Below, piece after piece: positions 9,649-18,538 of a stretch of DNA of 59,399 bases. Position numbers and translations under genes: made by a program. The notes under the pieces were generated by a model. It did no database searches, was not told the origin of the DNA, and saw only the letters and a list, made by a program, of their open reading frames with translations. Every line of letters begins with the position of its first letter. The stretch's first letter is position 1. Source of the stretch: Arcticibacter sp. (GTDB taxonomy: Bacteria > Bacteroidota > Bacteroidia > 2-12-FULL-35-15); the NCBI GenBank assembly GCA_021155045.1, contig JAJNQB010000022.1, positions 1 through 59,399 of the forward strand. The letters run 5' to 3'.

Positions 9649-11046
9649 ATGTATAAAATTCAAAATTTAAGCCCCATTATTAAAAAGGTTGCGTTATGCT
9701 TCTTTTTTCTTTTGACTTTTTCCTCTTTTAAATTAAATGCCCAAAAATCATTAACACGAATTGAATTTGTTTTTGATGCTTCGTTCAGCATGTTCGGTCA
9801 ATGGCAAAGTGGAATGAAAATGGACATTGCTAAAAAAATGTTAAACGATTTTTTAGATAGCATCCAAAAAGTTGACAACCCTAATTTAGAAATCGCATTG
9901 CGTTGCTATGGACATCAAGTTCCATTAAGACCAGAAAGAAGCTGTACCGATACTAAATTAGAAGTACCATTCGGGAAAAATAATATTACCGCAATAAAAA
10001 ATAAATTAAAACAAATTGTACCAAAAGGAACAACACCAATAGCATATACACTAGAACAATGTGCAGGAGATTTTCCTGTTCCATCGTCAACTAGTGTTCG
10101 AAATATCATCATACTAATTACTGATGGAATTGAAGAATGCGATGGCGACCCTTGCGCTGTATCAGCTGCATTACAAAAAAAAGGAATAATTTTAAAACCC
10201 TTTGTTATTGGGATTGGCTTAGACCAAAGTTATTTAAACACATTTGGTTGTATTGGTAAATTTTATGATGCATCCAACGAATCGAGTTTTAAAAATATTT
10301 TAAACATTGTTATTTCACAAGCTTTAAACAATACAACTGCTCAAGTAAATCTGAACGACCAAATAGGAAAGCCAACCGAAACAGATGTGAATATGACATT
10401 TTATGATGAACAAACTGGAATTATTCGTTATAATTATATTCATACAATAAACAACAAAGGTGTTCCCGACACTATTGTTATTGATCCAATTGGAACATAC
10501 AAAATGGTGGTACACACCATTCCTCCTATTGAAAAAAAGAATATTGAATTAATACCAGGCAAACATAACATTATTGCTGTGGATGCAGCACAAGGCTACA
10601 TGAGTATTAAAACCAGCGGAAACTCGAATGTAAACTGTATTGTAAGAAAAAATGGAGAAATGCAAACCTTAAATATTCAACAACTCAACAGTACCGAAAA
10701 ATATTTAATTGGAAAATATGATGTTGAAATTTTAACACTACCAAGAATCAAATTAGATAAAATAGATGTATCTCAAAGCAAAACTACAACAGTTGAAATA
10801 CCTCAATCAGGAAGTGTAACAGTTCAAAAACCAAGTGAAGGCTATGGAAGTGTTTACTTGGAAGAAAACAATAAATTAGTTTGGATTTGTAACTTAAACA
10901 GTTATTTAACGCAAGAAACAATTATACTTCAACCAGGAAGATACCGTGTTGAATACAGACCAAAGAATGCAAAAGAATCAATATACACCATAGAAAAACG
11001 ATTTAAAATTGATTCAGGAATTTCAACTCCTGTAAAATTATTTTAA
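9649..11046 (+). CDS. Exported VWA-domain protein
   Basis: The protein has about 465 residues. I used the ATG at 9649; an in-frame TTG at 9613 would add 12 residues. A hydrophobic signal segment (about 8-30) precedes the mature protein. A von Willebrand A domain covers about 36-220, with the metal-ion-dependent adhesion motif DASFS at 43-47 and LITDGIEECDGD later. The remainder (about 240-465) is beta-rich and holds repeated segments that look like PEGA/carboxypeptidase-regulatory-type strands, though no exact family is recognised. It should bind protein or peptidoglycan outside the cytoplasm. It sits 5 bases before the transketolase C-terminal gene, so it shares a transcript with a cytoplasmic enzyme it has no obvious link to. 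Confidence 0.75.
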   Translation: MYKIQNLSPIIKKVALCFFFLLTFSSFKLNAQKSLTRIEFVFDASFSMFGQWQSGMKMDIAKKMLNDFLDSIQKVDNPNLEIALRCYGHQVPLRPERSCTDTKLEVPFGKNNITAIKNKLKQIVPKGTTPIAYTLEQCAGDFPVPSSTSVRNIIILITDGIEECDGDPCAVSAALQKKGIILKPFVIGIGLDQSYLNTFGCIGKFYDASNESSFKNILNIVISQALNNTTAQVNLNDQIGKPTETDVNMTFYDEQTGIIRYNYIHTINNKGVPDTIVIDPIGTYKMVVHTIPPIEKKNIELIPGKHNIIAVDAAQGYMSIKTSGNSNVNCIVRKNGEMQTLNIQQLNSTEKYLIGKYDVEILTLPRIKLDKIDVSQSKTTTVEIPQSGSVTVQKPSEGYGSVYLEENNKLVWICNLNSYLTQETIILQPGRYRVEYRPKNAKESIYTIEKRFKIDSGISTPVKLF

Positions 11047-11051
11047 CTATT

Positions 11052-12005
11052 ATGAAAAAATATACTTATACAGAAAAAAAAGATACGCGTTCTGGCTTCG
11101 GAGCAGGGTTATCTGAACTTGGAAAATCAAATCCAGATGTGGTTGCCTTGTGTGCCGATTTAACTGGCTCCTTAAAAATGGATGCATTTGCAAAAGACCA
11201 TCCAGAACGATTTTTTCAAGTAGGAATTGCAGAAGCAAATATGATTGGCATTGCTGCTGGTTTAACCATTGGTGGTAAAATCCCATTTACTGGTACGTTT
11301 GCAAATTTTTCTACGGGTCGTGTATATGATCAAATTCGTCAGTCGGTTGCATATTCTGGAAAAAATGTAAAAATATGTGCATCGCACGCAGGTCTTACAT
11401 TAGGCGAAGATGGTGCAACGCATCAAATACTTGAAGATTTAGGCTTAATGAAAATGTTGCCTGGTATGGTTGTTATTAATCCATGCGATTACAATCAAAC
11501 AAAAGCAGCAACAATTGCAATTGCAATACATGAAGGACCTGTTTATTTACGTTTTGGAAGACCCACTGTACCAAACTTTACACCAGCCGACCAAAAATTT
11601 GAAATCGGAAAAGCTGTTGTGTTAAATGAAGGAACAGATGTTACCATTTTTGCAACAGGACATTTAGTTTGGAAAGCAATTGAAGCAGGAGAACAATTAG
11701 CTACTCTCGGAATTAGTGCTGAAATAATAAATATCCACACAATTAAACCTCTTGACAACAATGCTGTTTTAACTTCTGCTAAAAAAACAAAATGTGTTGT
11801 TACTGCTGAGGAACACCAAATGAATGGAGGCTTAGGAGATAGCATTGCACAATTATTATCACGTGAACTAGCTACACCATTAGAAATGGTTGCAGTAAAT
11901 GATAGCTTTGGAGAAAGCGGAACACCAGACCAATTAATGACTAAGTATGGATTGGATGCAATAAATATTGTTGAAGCGGTTCAAAAAGTTATAAAAAGAA
12001 AATAA
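11052..12005 (+). CDS. Transketolase, C-terminal subunit
   Basis: This is the second half of the split transketolase, 317 residues. It contains the pyrimidine-binding domain with FQVGIAEANMIGIAAGL, whose Glu61 contacts the thiamine aminopyrimidine, and the C-terminal transketolase domain with TAEEHQMNGGLGDSIAQLL. It pairs with the product of 8758-9606. Separate N and C genes are common in Bacteroidota and many other bacteria, where they are usually adjacent. Here a VWA gene intervenes. A good terminator follows the stop codon, so this gene ends the operon. Confidence 0.93.
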   Translation: MKKYTYTEKKDTRSGFGAGLSELGKSNPDVVALCADLTGSLKMDAFAKDHPERFFQVGIAEANMIGIAAGLTIGGKIPFTGTFANFSTGRVYDQIRQSVAYSGKNVKICASHAGLTLGEDGATHQILEDLGLMKMLPGMVVINPCDYNQTKAATIAIAIHEGPVYLRFGRPTVPNFTPADQKFEIGKAVVLNEGTDVTIFATGHLVWKAIEAGEQLATLGISAEIINIHTIKPLDNNAVLTSAKKTKCVVTAEEHQMNGGLGDSIAQLLSRELATPLEMVAVNDSFGESGTPDQLMTKYGLDAINIVEAVQKVIKRK

Positions 12006-12020
12006 TATTTTTATTATTGC

Positions 12021-12055
12021 AAAAAAGTCTTCTATTAAAATAGAAGGCTTTTTTA
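12021..12055 (+). terminator. Rho-independent terminator after transketolase
   Basis: A run of A, a stem of about nine base pairs around AGTCTTCTAT / ATAGAAGGCT (one G-U pair) and a T tract form a typical bidirectional-type terminator 16 bases after the stop of the transketolase C-terminal gene. Confidence 0.85.
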
Positions 12056-12091
12056 TTTATGTATATTTAATTAAACATTAACCAAAGTAAA

Positions 12092-13738
12092 ATGAAAACA
12101 TCAACAAAACACCCAAAAGGATTATACTTTTTATTTTTTGCAGAAATGTGGGAGCGTTTCGGATATTATTTAATGATTGGTATTTTTCTTCTTTATATGA
12201 CGGACGATAAAACGGCAGGTGGTCTTGGCTTAGAACTTGCAAATGCATCCGACATTTTTGGAACTTTCATTGCCCTTGTTTTTTTAACCCCTTTTTTAGG
12301 TGGATTATTAGCTGACAGAAAACTAGGCTATAGAACTTCTATTACGATAGGTGGAATAATGATGGGTGTTGGATATTGTTTATTGGCAGTAAAAGGAGAA
12401 TTTGTGTTTTACATCGCATTACTTTTAATCATACTTGGCAATGGTTTTTTTAAACCAAACATTTCAACACTACTTGGTAATTTATACTCAGAAGAGCAAT
12501 ACAGAGATAAAAAAGATGCTGGATACAACATTTTTTATATGGGAATAAATATTGGTGCATTTGTATGCAATTTTTTTGCTGCTTATTTACGTCATAATTT
12601 TGGATGGGGCTATGCCTTTATGGGTGCAGGAATTGGAATGTTTGTGGGTGTACTAATTTTTTGGGTAGGAATGAAACATTATATCCATGCAGATATTATT
12701 AAGCCTACTAAACCTGAAGATGATTCATTAACCAAAATATTTGGAGTAACCATTTTTCCTGCATTAGCAGCAGGCGTGTTAGGCTGGTTAATTCCAGGAA
12801 ATATTTTTGGAACCGACTCTACTGATGCGTTTATTTTTGGAGCAATGCCTGTTGCCTATTTTTATTTTTCATTATATAAAAAAGCTTCAACAGAAGACAA
12901 ACAACCCATAGCTGCAATGCTAGCAATATTTGCAGTAGTAATAGTTTTTTGGGCTGTATTTAAACAAAATGGTACTGCTTTAACAACATGGGCAGATAAA
13001 TATACCGACCGTGCTTTGCCGACAGCAATTGTTTCTTCGGCAGAAAAAATAAAAATGGCACAATACGTTGAAGGAAAAACTGACAGTGTTTTGGTTACAG
13101 ACAAACAATTCAGAAAAATAAAAGATGAAAAAGGAAATCCAATAAAAGAGTTAGGAAAAAATAGTTATTTCAAAAATGAAGCCCCCGACAAAATTCCTTC
13201 CGAAACAGAAAAAGTAAGTTTAATAAGTACTGAATTATTTCAATCTGTAAATCCTGGATGGGTAATTCTATTAACACCATTAGTAGTTTTATTTTTTGGT
13301 TTACTCAGAAGATATAATAAAGAACCAAGCACACCTGCAAAAATTGGTTGGGGTTTATTTATAAGCGCCCTATCAACTTTAGTAATGGTTGGTGCAGTGT
13401 ATGCTTGTGACAATGGAGAAATAAAAGCTTCGCCTTGGTGGTTGATTTCATCTTATGGTGTAATTACTGTTGGTGAATTATTTTTGAGTCCAATGGGACT
13501 TTCTTTAGTTTCAAAATTAAGTCCGCCTAGACTAACCGCATTGATGATGGGAGGTTGGTTTTTATCAACATCCATCGGAAATAAATTGTCTGGAATTTTA
13601 GCAACATTATGGGATAATTACGACAACAAAGCTCTTTACTTTTTAGTAAATTTTATTTTATTAATACTTGCATCCTTTGCAATTTTTATGATGCTGAAAT
13701 GGCTAAGAAAAGTTATTTCTGAGCATACAAATAAATAA
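12092..13738 (+). CDS. POT-family proton-coupled oligopeptide transporter
   Basis: This 548-residue membrane protein belongs to the PTR2/POT branch of the major facilitator superfamily, which imports di- and tripeptides with protons. It opens with HPKGLYFLFFAEMWERFGYY, the family ExxER-type motif in the first helix, and has the PTR2 signature GYNIFYMGINIGAF near residues 146-160. Twelve or more hydrophobic segments can be counted. A soluble insert of roughly 75 residues (about 300-375) between transmembrane helices is common in Bacteroidota members. It is preceded by its own short spacer after the transketolase terminator and ends 3 bases from the convergent xerD stop. Confidence 0.92.
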   Translation: MKTSTKHPKGLYFLFFAEMWERFGYYLMIGIFLLYMTDDKTAGGLGLELANASDIFGTFIALVFLTPFLGGLLADRKLGYRTSITIGGIMMGVGYCLLAVKGEFVFYIALLLIILGNGFFKPNISTLLGNLYSEEQYRDKKDAGYNIFYMGINIGAFVCNFFAAYLRHNFGWGYAFMGAGIGMFVGVLIFWVGMKHYIHADIIKPTKPEDDSLTKIFGVTIFPALAAGVLGWLIPGNIFGTDSTDAFIFGAMPVAYFYFSLYKKASTEDKQPIAAMLAIFAVVIVFWAVFKQNGTALTTWADKYTDRALPTAIVSSAEKIKMAQYVEGKTDSVLVTDKQFRKIKDEKGNPIKELGKNSYFKNEAPDKIPSETEKVSLISTELFQSVNPGWVILLTPLVVLFFGLLRRYNKEPSTPAKIGWGLFISALSTLVMVGAVYACDNGEIKASPWWLISSYGVITVGELFLSPMGLSLVSKLSPPRLTALMMGGWFLSTSIGNKLSGILATLWDNYDNKALYFLVNFILLILASFAIFMMLKWLRKVISEHTNK

Positions 13739-13741
13739 ATA

Positions 13742-14641
13742 TTATGATCGAGGATGGAATCTTATTATAGCTTCACGCAGATAGTCTCTATCTAAATGAG
13801 TATATATTTCAGTAGTTGTAATGGATTCGTGACCCAACATTTCTTGTACTGCACGTAAATCTGCTCCACCTTCAATTAAATGCGTTGCAAAAGAATGACG
13901 AAATGTATGTGGACTGATAGTTTTATTTAAACCAATCTTTGATGCTAATTGTTTTATAATTGTAAACACCATAACTCGAGTAAGCCCAGCCCCTCTCCTA
14001 TTTAAAAACAAAAAATCTTCAAATTCTTTTTTTACAGAAATATGGCATCGAATTTCGTTTTTGTAAATTGAAATTTGTTTCATCGCAATTTTACCAATTG
14101 GCACCAGTCTTTCTTTATCACCTTTTCCAACAACCTTTATATAGTCATCATTAAAGTAGAGATTTGATATTTTCAAATTTATTAATTCACTTACACGCAA
14201 ACCGCAACTATAAAGCGTTTCCAACATTGCTTTATTTCTTTGACCTTCCGCTTTGCTTAAATCAATAGCATCTATTAAATTATTTATTTCTTGAATGCTC
14301 AATGTATCAGGCAATTTTCTTCCCAATTTTGGGGCTTCAATCAATTCCGTAGGGTTTGAGTGCAAAATATTTTCTTGCAGTAGATATTTATAAAAACTTT
14401 TTATTCCGCTAATTATTCTAGCTTGCGAATGCGCTCCTAATCCTATTTCATTAATCCACTTTAAAAAAATTTGAAAATCTTTAAGTTCAACATTTTGAGG
14501 CGCTATTGATAACTTGTGAAAATCAAGAAAACGTACAAACAACTTCACATCGTGCAAATAAGCATCAATGGTATTAGCAGAAAGTGATTTTTCTAATTGC
14601 AAATACGATTTAAAGCCTTGTATATATATATTCCAATTCAT
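13742..14641 (-). CDS. xerD: Tyrosine recombinase XerD/XerC
   Basis: The 299-residue protein has the SAM-like core-binding domain (about 1-90) and the catalytic domain with all six expected residues: Arg149 in SCGLRVSEL, Lys173 in GKGDKERLVP, His245 and Arg248 in HTFRHSFATH, His271 in LGHES and the nucleophile Tyr280. Length and motifs fit the housekeeping Xer recombinases that resolve chromosome dimers at dif. No integrative-element genes are beside it, so I read it as core rather than as a phage or island integrase. XerD versus XerC cannot be settled without comparison. Confidence 0.85.
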   Translation of the reverse strand: MNWNIYIQGFKSYLQLEKSLSANTIDAYLHDVKLFVRFLDFHKLSIAPQNVELKDFQIFLKWINEIGLGAHSQARIISGIKSFYKYLLQENILHSNPTELIEAPKLGRKLPDTLSIQEINNLIDAIDLSKAEGQRNKAMLETLYSCGLRVSELINLKISNLYFNDDYIKVVGKGDKERLVPIGKIAMKQISIYKNEIRCHISVKKEFEDFLFLNRRGAGLTRVMVFTIIKQLASKIGLNKTISPHTFRHSFATHLIEGGADLRAVQEMLGHESITTTEIYTHLDRDYLREAIIRFHPRS

Positions 14642-14682
14642 TTCAATTATTTAATGCCATCAAACTTATGCATAAAGGTCAA

Positions 14683-14762
14683 TTCTAAAAATAGTATTTC
14701 CCAATTACACACCCATTGCCCCTGTTAATAGAGGTGAGTTAAAATGTTAATTTTTAGAACTG
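14683..14762. repeat. Dispersed palindromic element, copy 1
   Basis: The element has outer inverted arms TTCTAAAAAT (14683-14692) and ATTTTTAGAA (14750-14759), a shared internal ATTACACAC and a weak central hairpin. Its last 21 bases (14742-14762) are identical to 30363-30383, and the left part CTAAAAATAGT and ATTACACAC also recur there, while the centre differs. It lies in the divergent gap between xerD and aroQ. Confidence 0.65.
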
Positions 14763-14791
14763 CCCTAAATTTACAAAAGGAATTTTTCATT

Positions 14792-14799
14792 TATCTTTA
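14792..14799 (+). promoter_or_regulatory. Putative -7 box of aroQ
   Basis: TATCTTTA is one base off the TAnnTTTG consensus and lies about 40 bases before the aroQ start, in the only gap available for its promoter. No clear -33 box is seen. Confidence 0.3.
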
Positions 14800-14839
14800 C
14801 AAGACAATTTTTTAACTAACAATATAATCTAACAACTAT

Positions 14840-15256
14840 ATGAAGATTATTATTATAAACGGTCCAAATTTAAATTTATTAGGAACTCGCGAGCAAGATG
14901 TTTATGGAAGCTTAAGTTTTGATGAATTCTTACAACAACTTCAAAACAAATATAAACAAGCAACTATTGATTATTTTCAAAGCAATGTAGAAGGTGAATT
15001 AATTAACAAATTGCATGAAGTAGGATTTAGTTATGATGGAATTATTTTAAATGCTGGTGGATACACGCATACCTCTGTGGCTTTAAGAGATGCTATAGCT
15101 GGAATCAAAACATCAACAATAGAAGTGCATATATCAAACATTTTTGCAAGAGAAGAATTTCGACACAATTCATTGATAGCAGGTAAATGCAAAGGTTCTA
15201 TATCCGGCTTTGGATTAAAATCATACGAACTTGCAATTGACAGTTTTATAAAATAA
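14840..15256 (+). CDS. aroQ: Type II 3-dehydroquinate dehydratase
   Basis: The enzyme removes water from 3-dehydroquinate in the shikimate pathway. The 138-residue length is typical of the type II dodecameric enzyme. Conserved parts are INGPNLNLLGTREQDVYG with catalytic Arg17 and Tyr22, NAGGYTHTSVALRDA (71-85) and EVHISNIFAREEFRHNS (95-111), which hold the substrate-binding Asn, His and Arg residues. No other aro gene is adjacent. It points away from xerD and is followed 56 bases later by the DoxX gene. Confidence 0.95.
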   Translation: MKIIIINGPNLNLLGTREQDVYGSLSFDEFLQQLQNKYKQATIDYFQSNVEGELINKLHEVGFSYDGIILNAGGYTHTSVALRDAIAGIKTSTIEVHISNIFAREEFRHNSLIAGKCKGSISGFGLKSYELAIDSFIK

Positions 15257-15312
15257 TGATTATTCTCATAAATTATTTTGTAAATTAGATTTAACTTTAA
15301 AAAAATAAAAAA

Positions 15313-15729
15313 ATGGAATTTATTACTTCTGAAAACATATTATCTTTTACTTTAAGAATAATCCTTGGTATTTTGTTTTTTATGCAAGGGTATGATAAAG
15401 TTGTAAAAGTAAAAATGGATGGTGTTGTAAAATCTTTTCGTTATGAATTTGGTAATGTAAAAATGCCTGATTTTATTTTAGTTATAAGCGCTTACTTTTC
15501 TTCTTTTATTGAATTGGTTGGAGGCTTTGCTCTAATTATAGGTTTATTTACAAAATACGTTCTCTTTTTATTCGGATTAGACTTAATACTTGTGGTAGTT
15601 GCATTCAGTTTAATAAATCCTGTATGGGACATGAAAATCGTTTTTCCTAGAATTGTGATTTGGTCAATATTAATGGTATTACCCGAAAGCTGGAATAAAC
15701 TGTCAGTTGATTTTATGCTACTAAAATAA
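15313..15729 (+). CDS. DoxX-family membrane protein
   Basis: The 138-residue protein has four hydrophobic segments (about 10-25, 52-75, 78-100 and 108-128). The first, ILSFTLRIILGILFFMQGYDKVVKV, is the usual DoxX opening, and FIELVGGFALIIGLFTKY is the usual second block. DoxX proteins are small inner-membrane proteins with poorly defined redox or quinone-related roles. It sits between aroQ and a convergent glycosyltransferase gene (2-base gap) and may be co-transcribed with aroQ. The substrate is unknown. Confidence 0.75.
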   Translation: MEFITSENILSFTLRIILGILFFMQGYDKVVKVKMDGVVKSFRYEFGNVKMPDFILVISAYFSSFIELVGGFALIIGLFTKYVLFLFGLDLILVVVAFSLINPVWDMKIVFPRIVIWSILMVLPESWNKLSVDFMLLK

Positions 15730-15731
15730 CC

Positions 15732-16763
15732 TTACATAAACCTATCTTTAAAATCAATTTCTGTAAATATTTTTTTTCCTCTGATATAAAAATCAGCTAC
15801 TATTGAATGTAAATAAACAGCCGAAGTAGTATAAGTAGTTACTTCTGATTTTATTTTTTTTCGTTTTTCTATTGTTTTTCCTAAAGTGGAATAAAAACTA
15901 TAATGAGCTTTTATTACAGCTATAAAATGAGAAAACTGTCCGGAGAATAAAAATTTAATTCCTGCTAAACCATCTAATTTCATTCTAATAAATAGTTTCA
16001 GCAAAAAATATTTCGGAGGATGGTTTTTGCAAATTAAAATTAAATTATTCCTAAAATTCAAATATGTTTTTTTGGGGCTTGTTTTATTTAGTGTTCCTCC
16101 TCCAACATGATATACAGTAGAAGTTGGACAATACATAATTTTATACCCTCTATTTTTTAAACGCCAACACAAATCAATTTCTTCCATGTGTGCAAAAAAA
16201 TCTTCATCAAACCCTCCTACTTCGTAAAAATAATTTGAACGAACAAATAAACATGCTCCCGTTGCCCAAAATATTTCTTTCACATCATTGTATTGATTTT
16301 TATCTTCTTCTATGTTTTCTAAAATTCGTCCTCTGCAAAATGGGTAACCATACTTATCAATGAAACCACCAGCAGCTCCTGCATATTCAAACATTTTTTT
16401 ATCCGAAAAAGATTTTATTTTTGGTTGGCAAGCAGCAATCATTTTATCAGAATCCATCAAACAAATTACTTCATCAATCCAATTAGCTGTTACTTCTACA
16501 TCTGAATTAAGTAAAACAAAATATTCCGCTTCAATTTTTTTTAGCGCATCATTATAGCCTTTAGCAAATCCTCCATTTTCATTATTTACGATTACTCTAA
16601 TTTGAGGATAATATGTTTTGAGAAAGGCTAGTGAATCATCTGTAGATTGGTTATCTGCAACAATAATTTCGGAGCAACTGTTATTATAGGCAATAACACT
16701 TGGCAAAAATTTTTCAAGAAAATTTTTGCCATTCCAATTAAGAATTACAACGGCTACTTTCAT
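15732..16763 (-). CDS. Family 2 glycosyltransferase
   Basis: This is a 343-residue GT-A fold glycosyltransferase of the rhamnosyltransferase-like GT2 group. The N-terminus VAVVILNWNGKNFLEKFLPS and VADNQSTDDSLAFL bind the nucleotide sugar. NSDVEVT carries the DxD-like metal site, and FDEDFFAHMEEIDLCWRLKNRGYK is the acceptor-side motif. A hydrophobic C-terminal region suggests membrane association. It follows the GWxTD gene by 12 bases in the same direction, so the two probably form an operon. The acceptor glycan is not evident. Confidence 0.88.
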   Translation of the reverse strand: MKVAVVILNWNGKNFLEKFLPSVIAYNNSCSEIIVADNQSTDDSLAFLKTYYPQIRVIVNNENGGFAKGYNDALKKIEAEYFVLLNSDVEVTANWIDEVICLMDSDKMIAACQPKIKSFSDKKMFEYAGAAGGFIDKYGYPFCRGRILENIEEDKNQYNDVKEIFWATGACLFVRSNYFYEVGGFDEDFFAHMEEIDLCWRLKNRGYKIMYCPTSTVYHVGGGTLNKTSPKKTYLNFRNNLILICKNHPPKYFLLKLFIRMKLDGLAGIKFLFSGQFSHFIAVIKAHYSFYSTLGKTIEKRKKIKSEVTTYTTSAVYLHSIVADFYIRGKKIFTEIDFKDRFM

Positions 16764-16775
16764 AAATTCAAATAA

Positions 16776-18275
16776 CTACCGAGGATTTCTAAAATTATCA
16801 TCCGTGTTTCCTCCAAAATGATCTTGACTTTTTTCTACATCAAAATTTCCGGATTGTGTATCACGCTTGTGCAAATCAATTTGCCAACGTGTATTATTAA
16901 ATTCACCCCTTGCATTTGAATGCAATAATTTATACCTATTACTTACTAAATCTGGATTGTAAAACACAAAAGATTTATTGCTTTGTTTGTTGTTAGCATT
17001 CGTATGTGCTTGAGTCCTATCTGACAAAGTATTATATTGCCACATTTCATAAGGATAAGCGCTAGGTTCATTATCAAATTTTTGACGGCTGTCTGGTGGT
17101 CCGTATTGCAAATAAACTCTTCCTCTATCCGTATCATAACCTTTCAAACCATAAGTTGCAAATTCCTTATTTACTTTATCAACCTCTTTTTTATATAAAA
17201 ACCATTCTCCTTCGGCATTATTTGGATTACGTGATTGCCAAAAATTATAAAAATATTGTTGCATCAACAGCAACTCTTTACCATTAATCTGGTTAGTAGA
17301 ATATTGTATTTCTGATGTACTTGAAATTGGGCGCAAAGAACGTAAGTATTCTTTTAAAGTATCAGCATTAGTAAATTTACTTGCAAAAGTATTGCTCACA
17401 TCTATTGATTTTAAATCATTAAAACTAACTTCTTGTGCTTTACTTAATCTATCAATATTACAAGATTGTTCTGCTTGAATTTTATTTTCTTTATCTCTTA
17501 ATTCTACAATCAAAGTATAATTTCCAGTAGGTAGTTTTTCAATATTAAATTCGGCAAGCAAAATATTTACTTCATTTGCTTGTTGCTTTAAAAACCCACT
17601 ATATTCATTCAACTTAATTTTTGTGCTTGCAGATTGCAAATAATAACTCACAACTACTTTTTCCCCTTCTCCTAATATTTTTTGGGAATTATATATTTCA
17701 GCATAATATTTAAGTTTGGTAATATTTTCTGGATATAAATTAGCAACATAAGGCAATAAATCATATCCGCTTTTTGTAATAATACTTGGACTTGTAGATT
17801 TGGTGTACGATTCAATTAACTGAATATCAGAAACAGAAATTCTATCATCAGGAAAATTCACAGAAATTGGCATTTTTGAAGTAAATGACTTTCCGTTTTT
17901 ATCGTTTTTATCACTAATAGTTATCTCCATAATGTAATCGCCATTGGTTAAGGAATAGCGTTGTTGGTCGATAAAATTAGGGAATGCTTCAGTAGTATCT
18001 TTTATTTCAGGGCTATTTAAACTGTATTTTTTAGCATTTTTTATTTCTCCGTTTAAGGTAAAAACAACAGCAATATCAATTGCACCTTGAAATTTTCCGG
18101 TGCTGTTTTTTACAAAATTAGTGGTACTGCCTATCACCGAAAGGTATGTTTCTACATAAGGCATCTTACCTGGAACATTAAAAGCAGCAGTTGTTAAATA
18201 TGCTTTTACATTATTCGATATAGCCGAAGTAGCTACAACAAACATAAACAATAGTGATAAAAAGCTCTTTCTCAT
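16776..18275 (-). CDS. GWxTD-domain secreted protein
   Basis: The protein has 499 residues with an N-terminal signal peptide (about 1-20). The N-terminal two thirds are beta-rich, Ig-like. The C-terminal part has the GWxTD domain: a helical stretch with FYNFWQSRNPNNAEGEWF, then TYGLKGYDTDRGRVYLQYGPPD, where the signature tryptophan is replaced by tyrosine, and PYEMWQYN. The domain is known mostly from Bacteroidota and Acidobacteriota envelope proteins of unknown role. It heads a two-gene operon with the glycosyltransferase. TACCTTTG on the minus strand at 18325-18332 fits a -7 box. Confidence 0.82.
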   Translation of the reverse strand: MRKSFLSLLFMFVVATSAISNNVKAYLTTAAFNVPGKMPYVETYLSVIGSTTNFVKNSTGKFQGAIDIAVVFTLNGEIKNAKKYSLNSPEIKDTTEAFPNFIDQQRYSLTNGDYIMEITISDKNDKNGKSFTSKMPISVNFPDDRISVSDIQLIESYTKSTSPSIITKSGYDLLPYVANLYPENITKLKYYAEIYNSQKILGEGEKVVVSYYLQSASTKIKLNEYSGFLKQQANEVNILLAEFNIEKLPTGNYTLIVELRDKENKIQAEQSCNIDRLSKAQEVSFNDLKSIDVSNTFASKFTNADTLKEYLRSLRPISSTSEIQYSTNQINGKELLLMQQYFYNFWQSRNPNNAEGEWFLYKKEVDKVNKEFATYGLKGYDTDRGRVYLQYGPPDSRQKFDNEPSAYPYEMWQYNTLSDRTQAHTNANNKQSNKSFVFYNPDLVSNRYKLLHSNARGEFNNTRWQIDLHKRDTQSGNFDVEKSQDHFGGNTDDNFRNPR

Positions 18276-18324
18276 TTGAATATATATTGAAATATTATGA
18301 ATATCTACACATAGGGAAGTTTAC

Positions 18325-18332
18325 CAAAGGTA
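18325..18332 (-). promoter_or_regulatory. Putative -7 box of the GWxTD gene
   Basis: On the minus strand the sequence reads TACCTTTG, a full match to TAnnTTTG, about 50 bases before the GWxTD start codon. A matching -33 box is not clear. Confidence 0.4.
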
Positions 18333-18382
18333 CAAAAAAAATATTTTTTTTTACTTTTTTATTTATGGAATAAAAAAAATAG

Positions 18383-18390
18383 TACTTTCG
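18383..18390 (+). promoter_or_regulatory. Putative -7 box of tRNA-Ser
   Basis: TACTTTCG differs from TAnnTTTG at one base and lies 5 bases before the mature 5' end of tRNA-Ser. Confidence 0.4.
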
Positions 18391-18394
18391 CAGC

Positions 18395-18482
18395 GGAGAA
18401 ATGGCAGAGTGGTCGATTGCGGCAGTCTTGAAAACTGTTGAGGGTTACACCTCCGGGGGTTCGAATCCCTCTTTCTCCGCCA
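18395..18482 (+). tRNA. tRNA-Ser (anticodon UGA)
   Basis: The acceptor arms GGAGAAA and TTTCTCC pair fully, followed by G and an encoded CCA. The anticodon arm GCAGT/ACTGT encloses the loop CTTGAAA with anticodon TGA. A long variable arm, typical of serine tRNA, precedes the T arm with GGTTCGAATCC. Total length is 88 bases with CCA. Confidence 0.97.
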
Positions 18483-18502
18483 GTTCAAACTCAAATTGAA
18501 CC

Positions 18503-18538
18503 AAAAGCCTTTAAAACGTATGTTTTAAAGGCTTTTTT
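18503..18538 (+). terminator. Terminator of tRNA-Ser
   Basis: A 15-bp stem (AAAAGCCTTTAAAAC and its complement) around a four-base loop ends in a T run, 20 bases after the tRNA. Confidence 0.9.

Noticed and set aside
13742..14641. xerD as an integrase for an island at tRNA-Ser
   Set aside because: The length and motifs fit housekeeping Xer. It lies about 4 kb away across conserved genes and no att repeats are seen.
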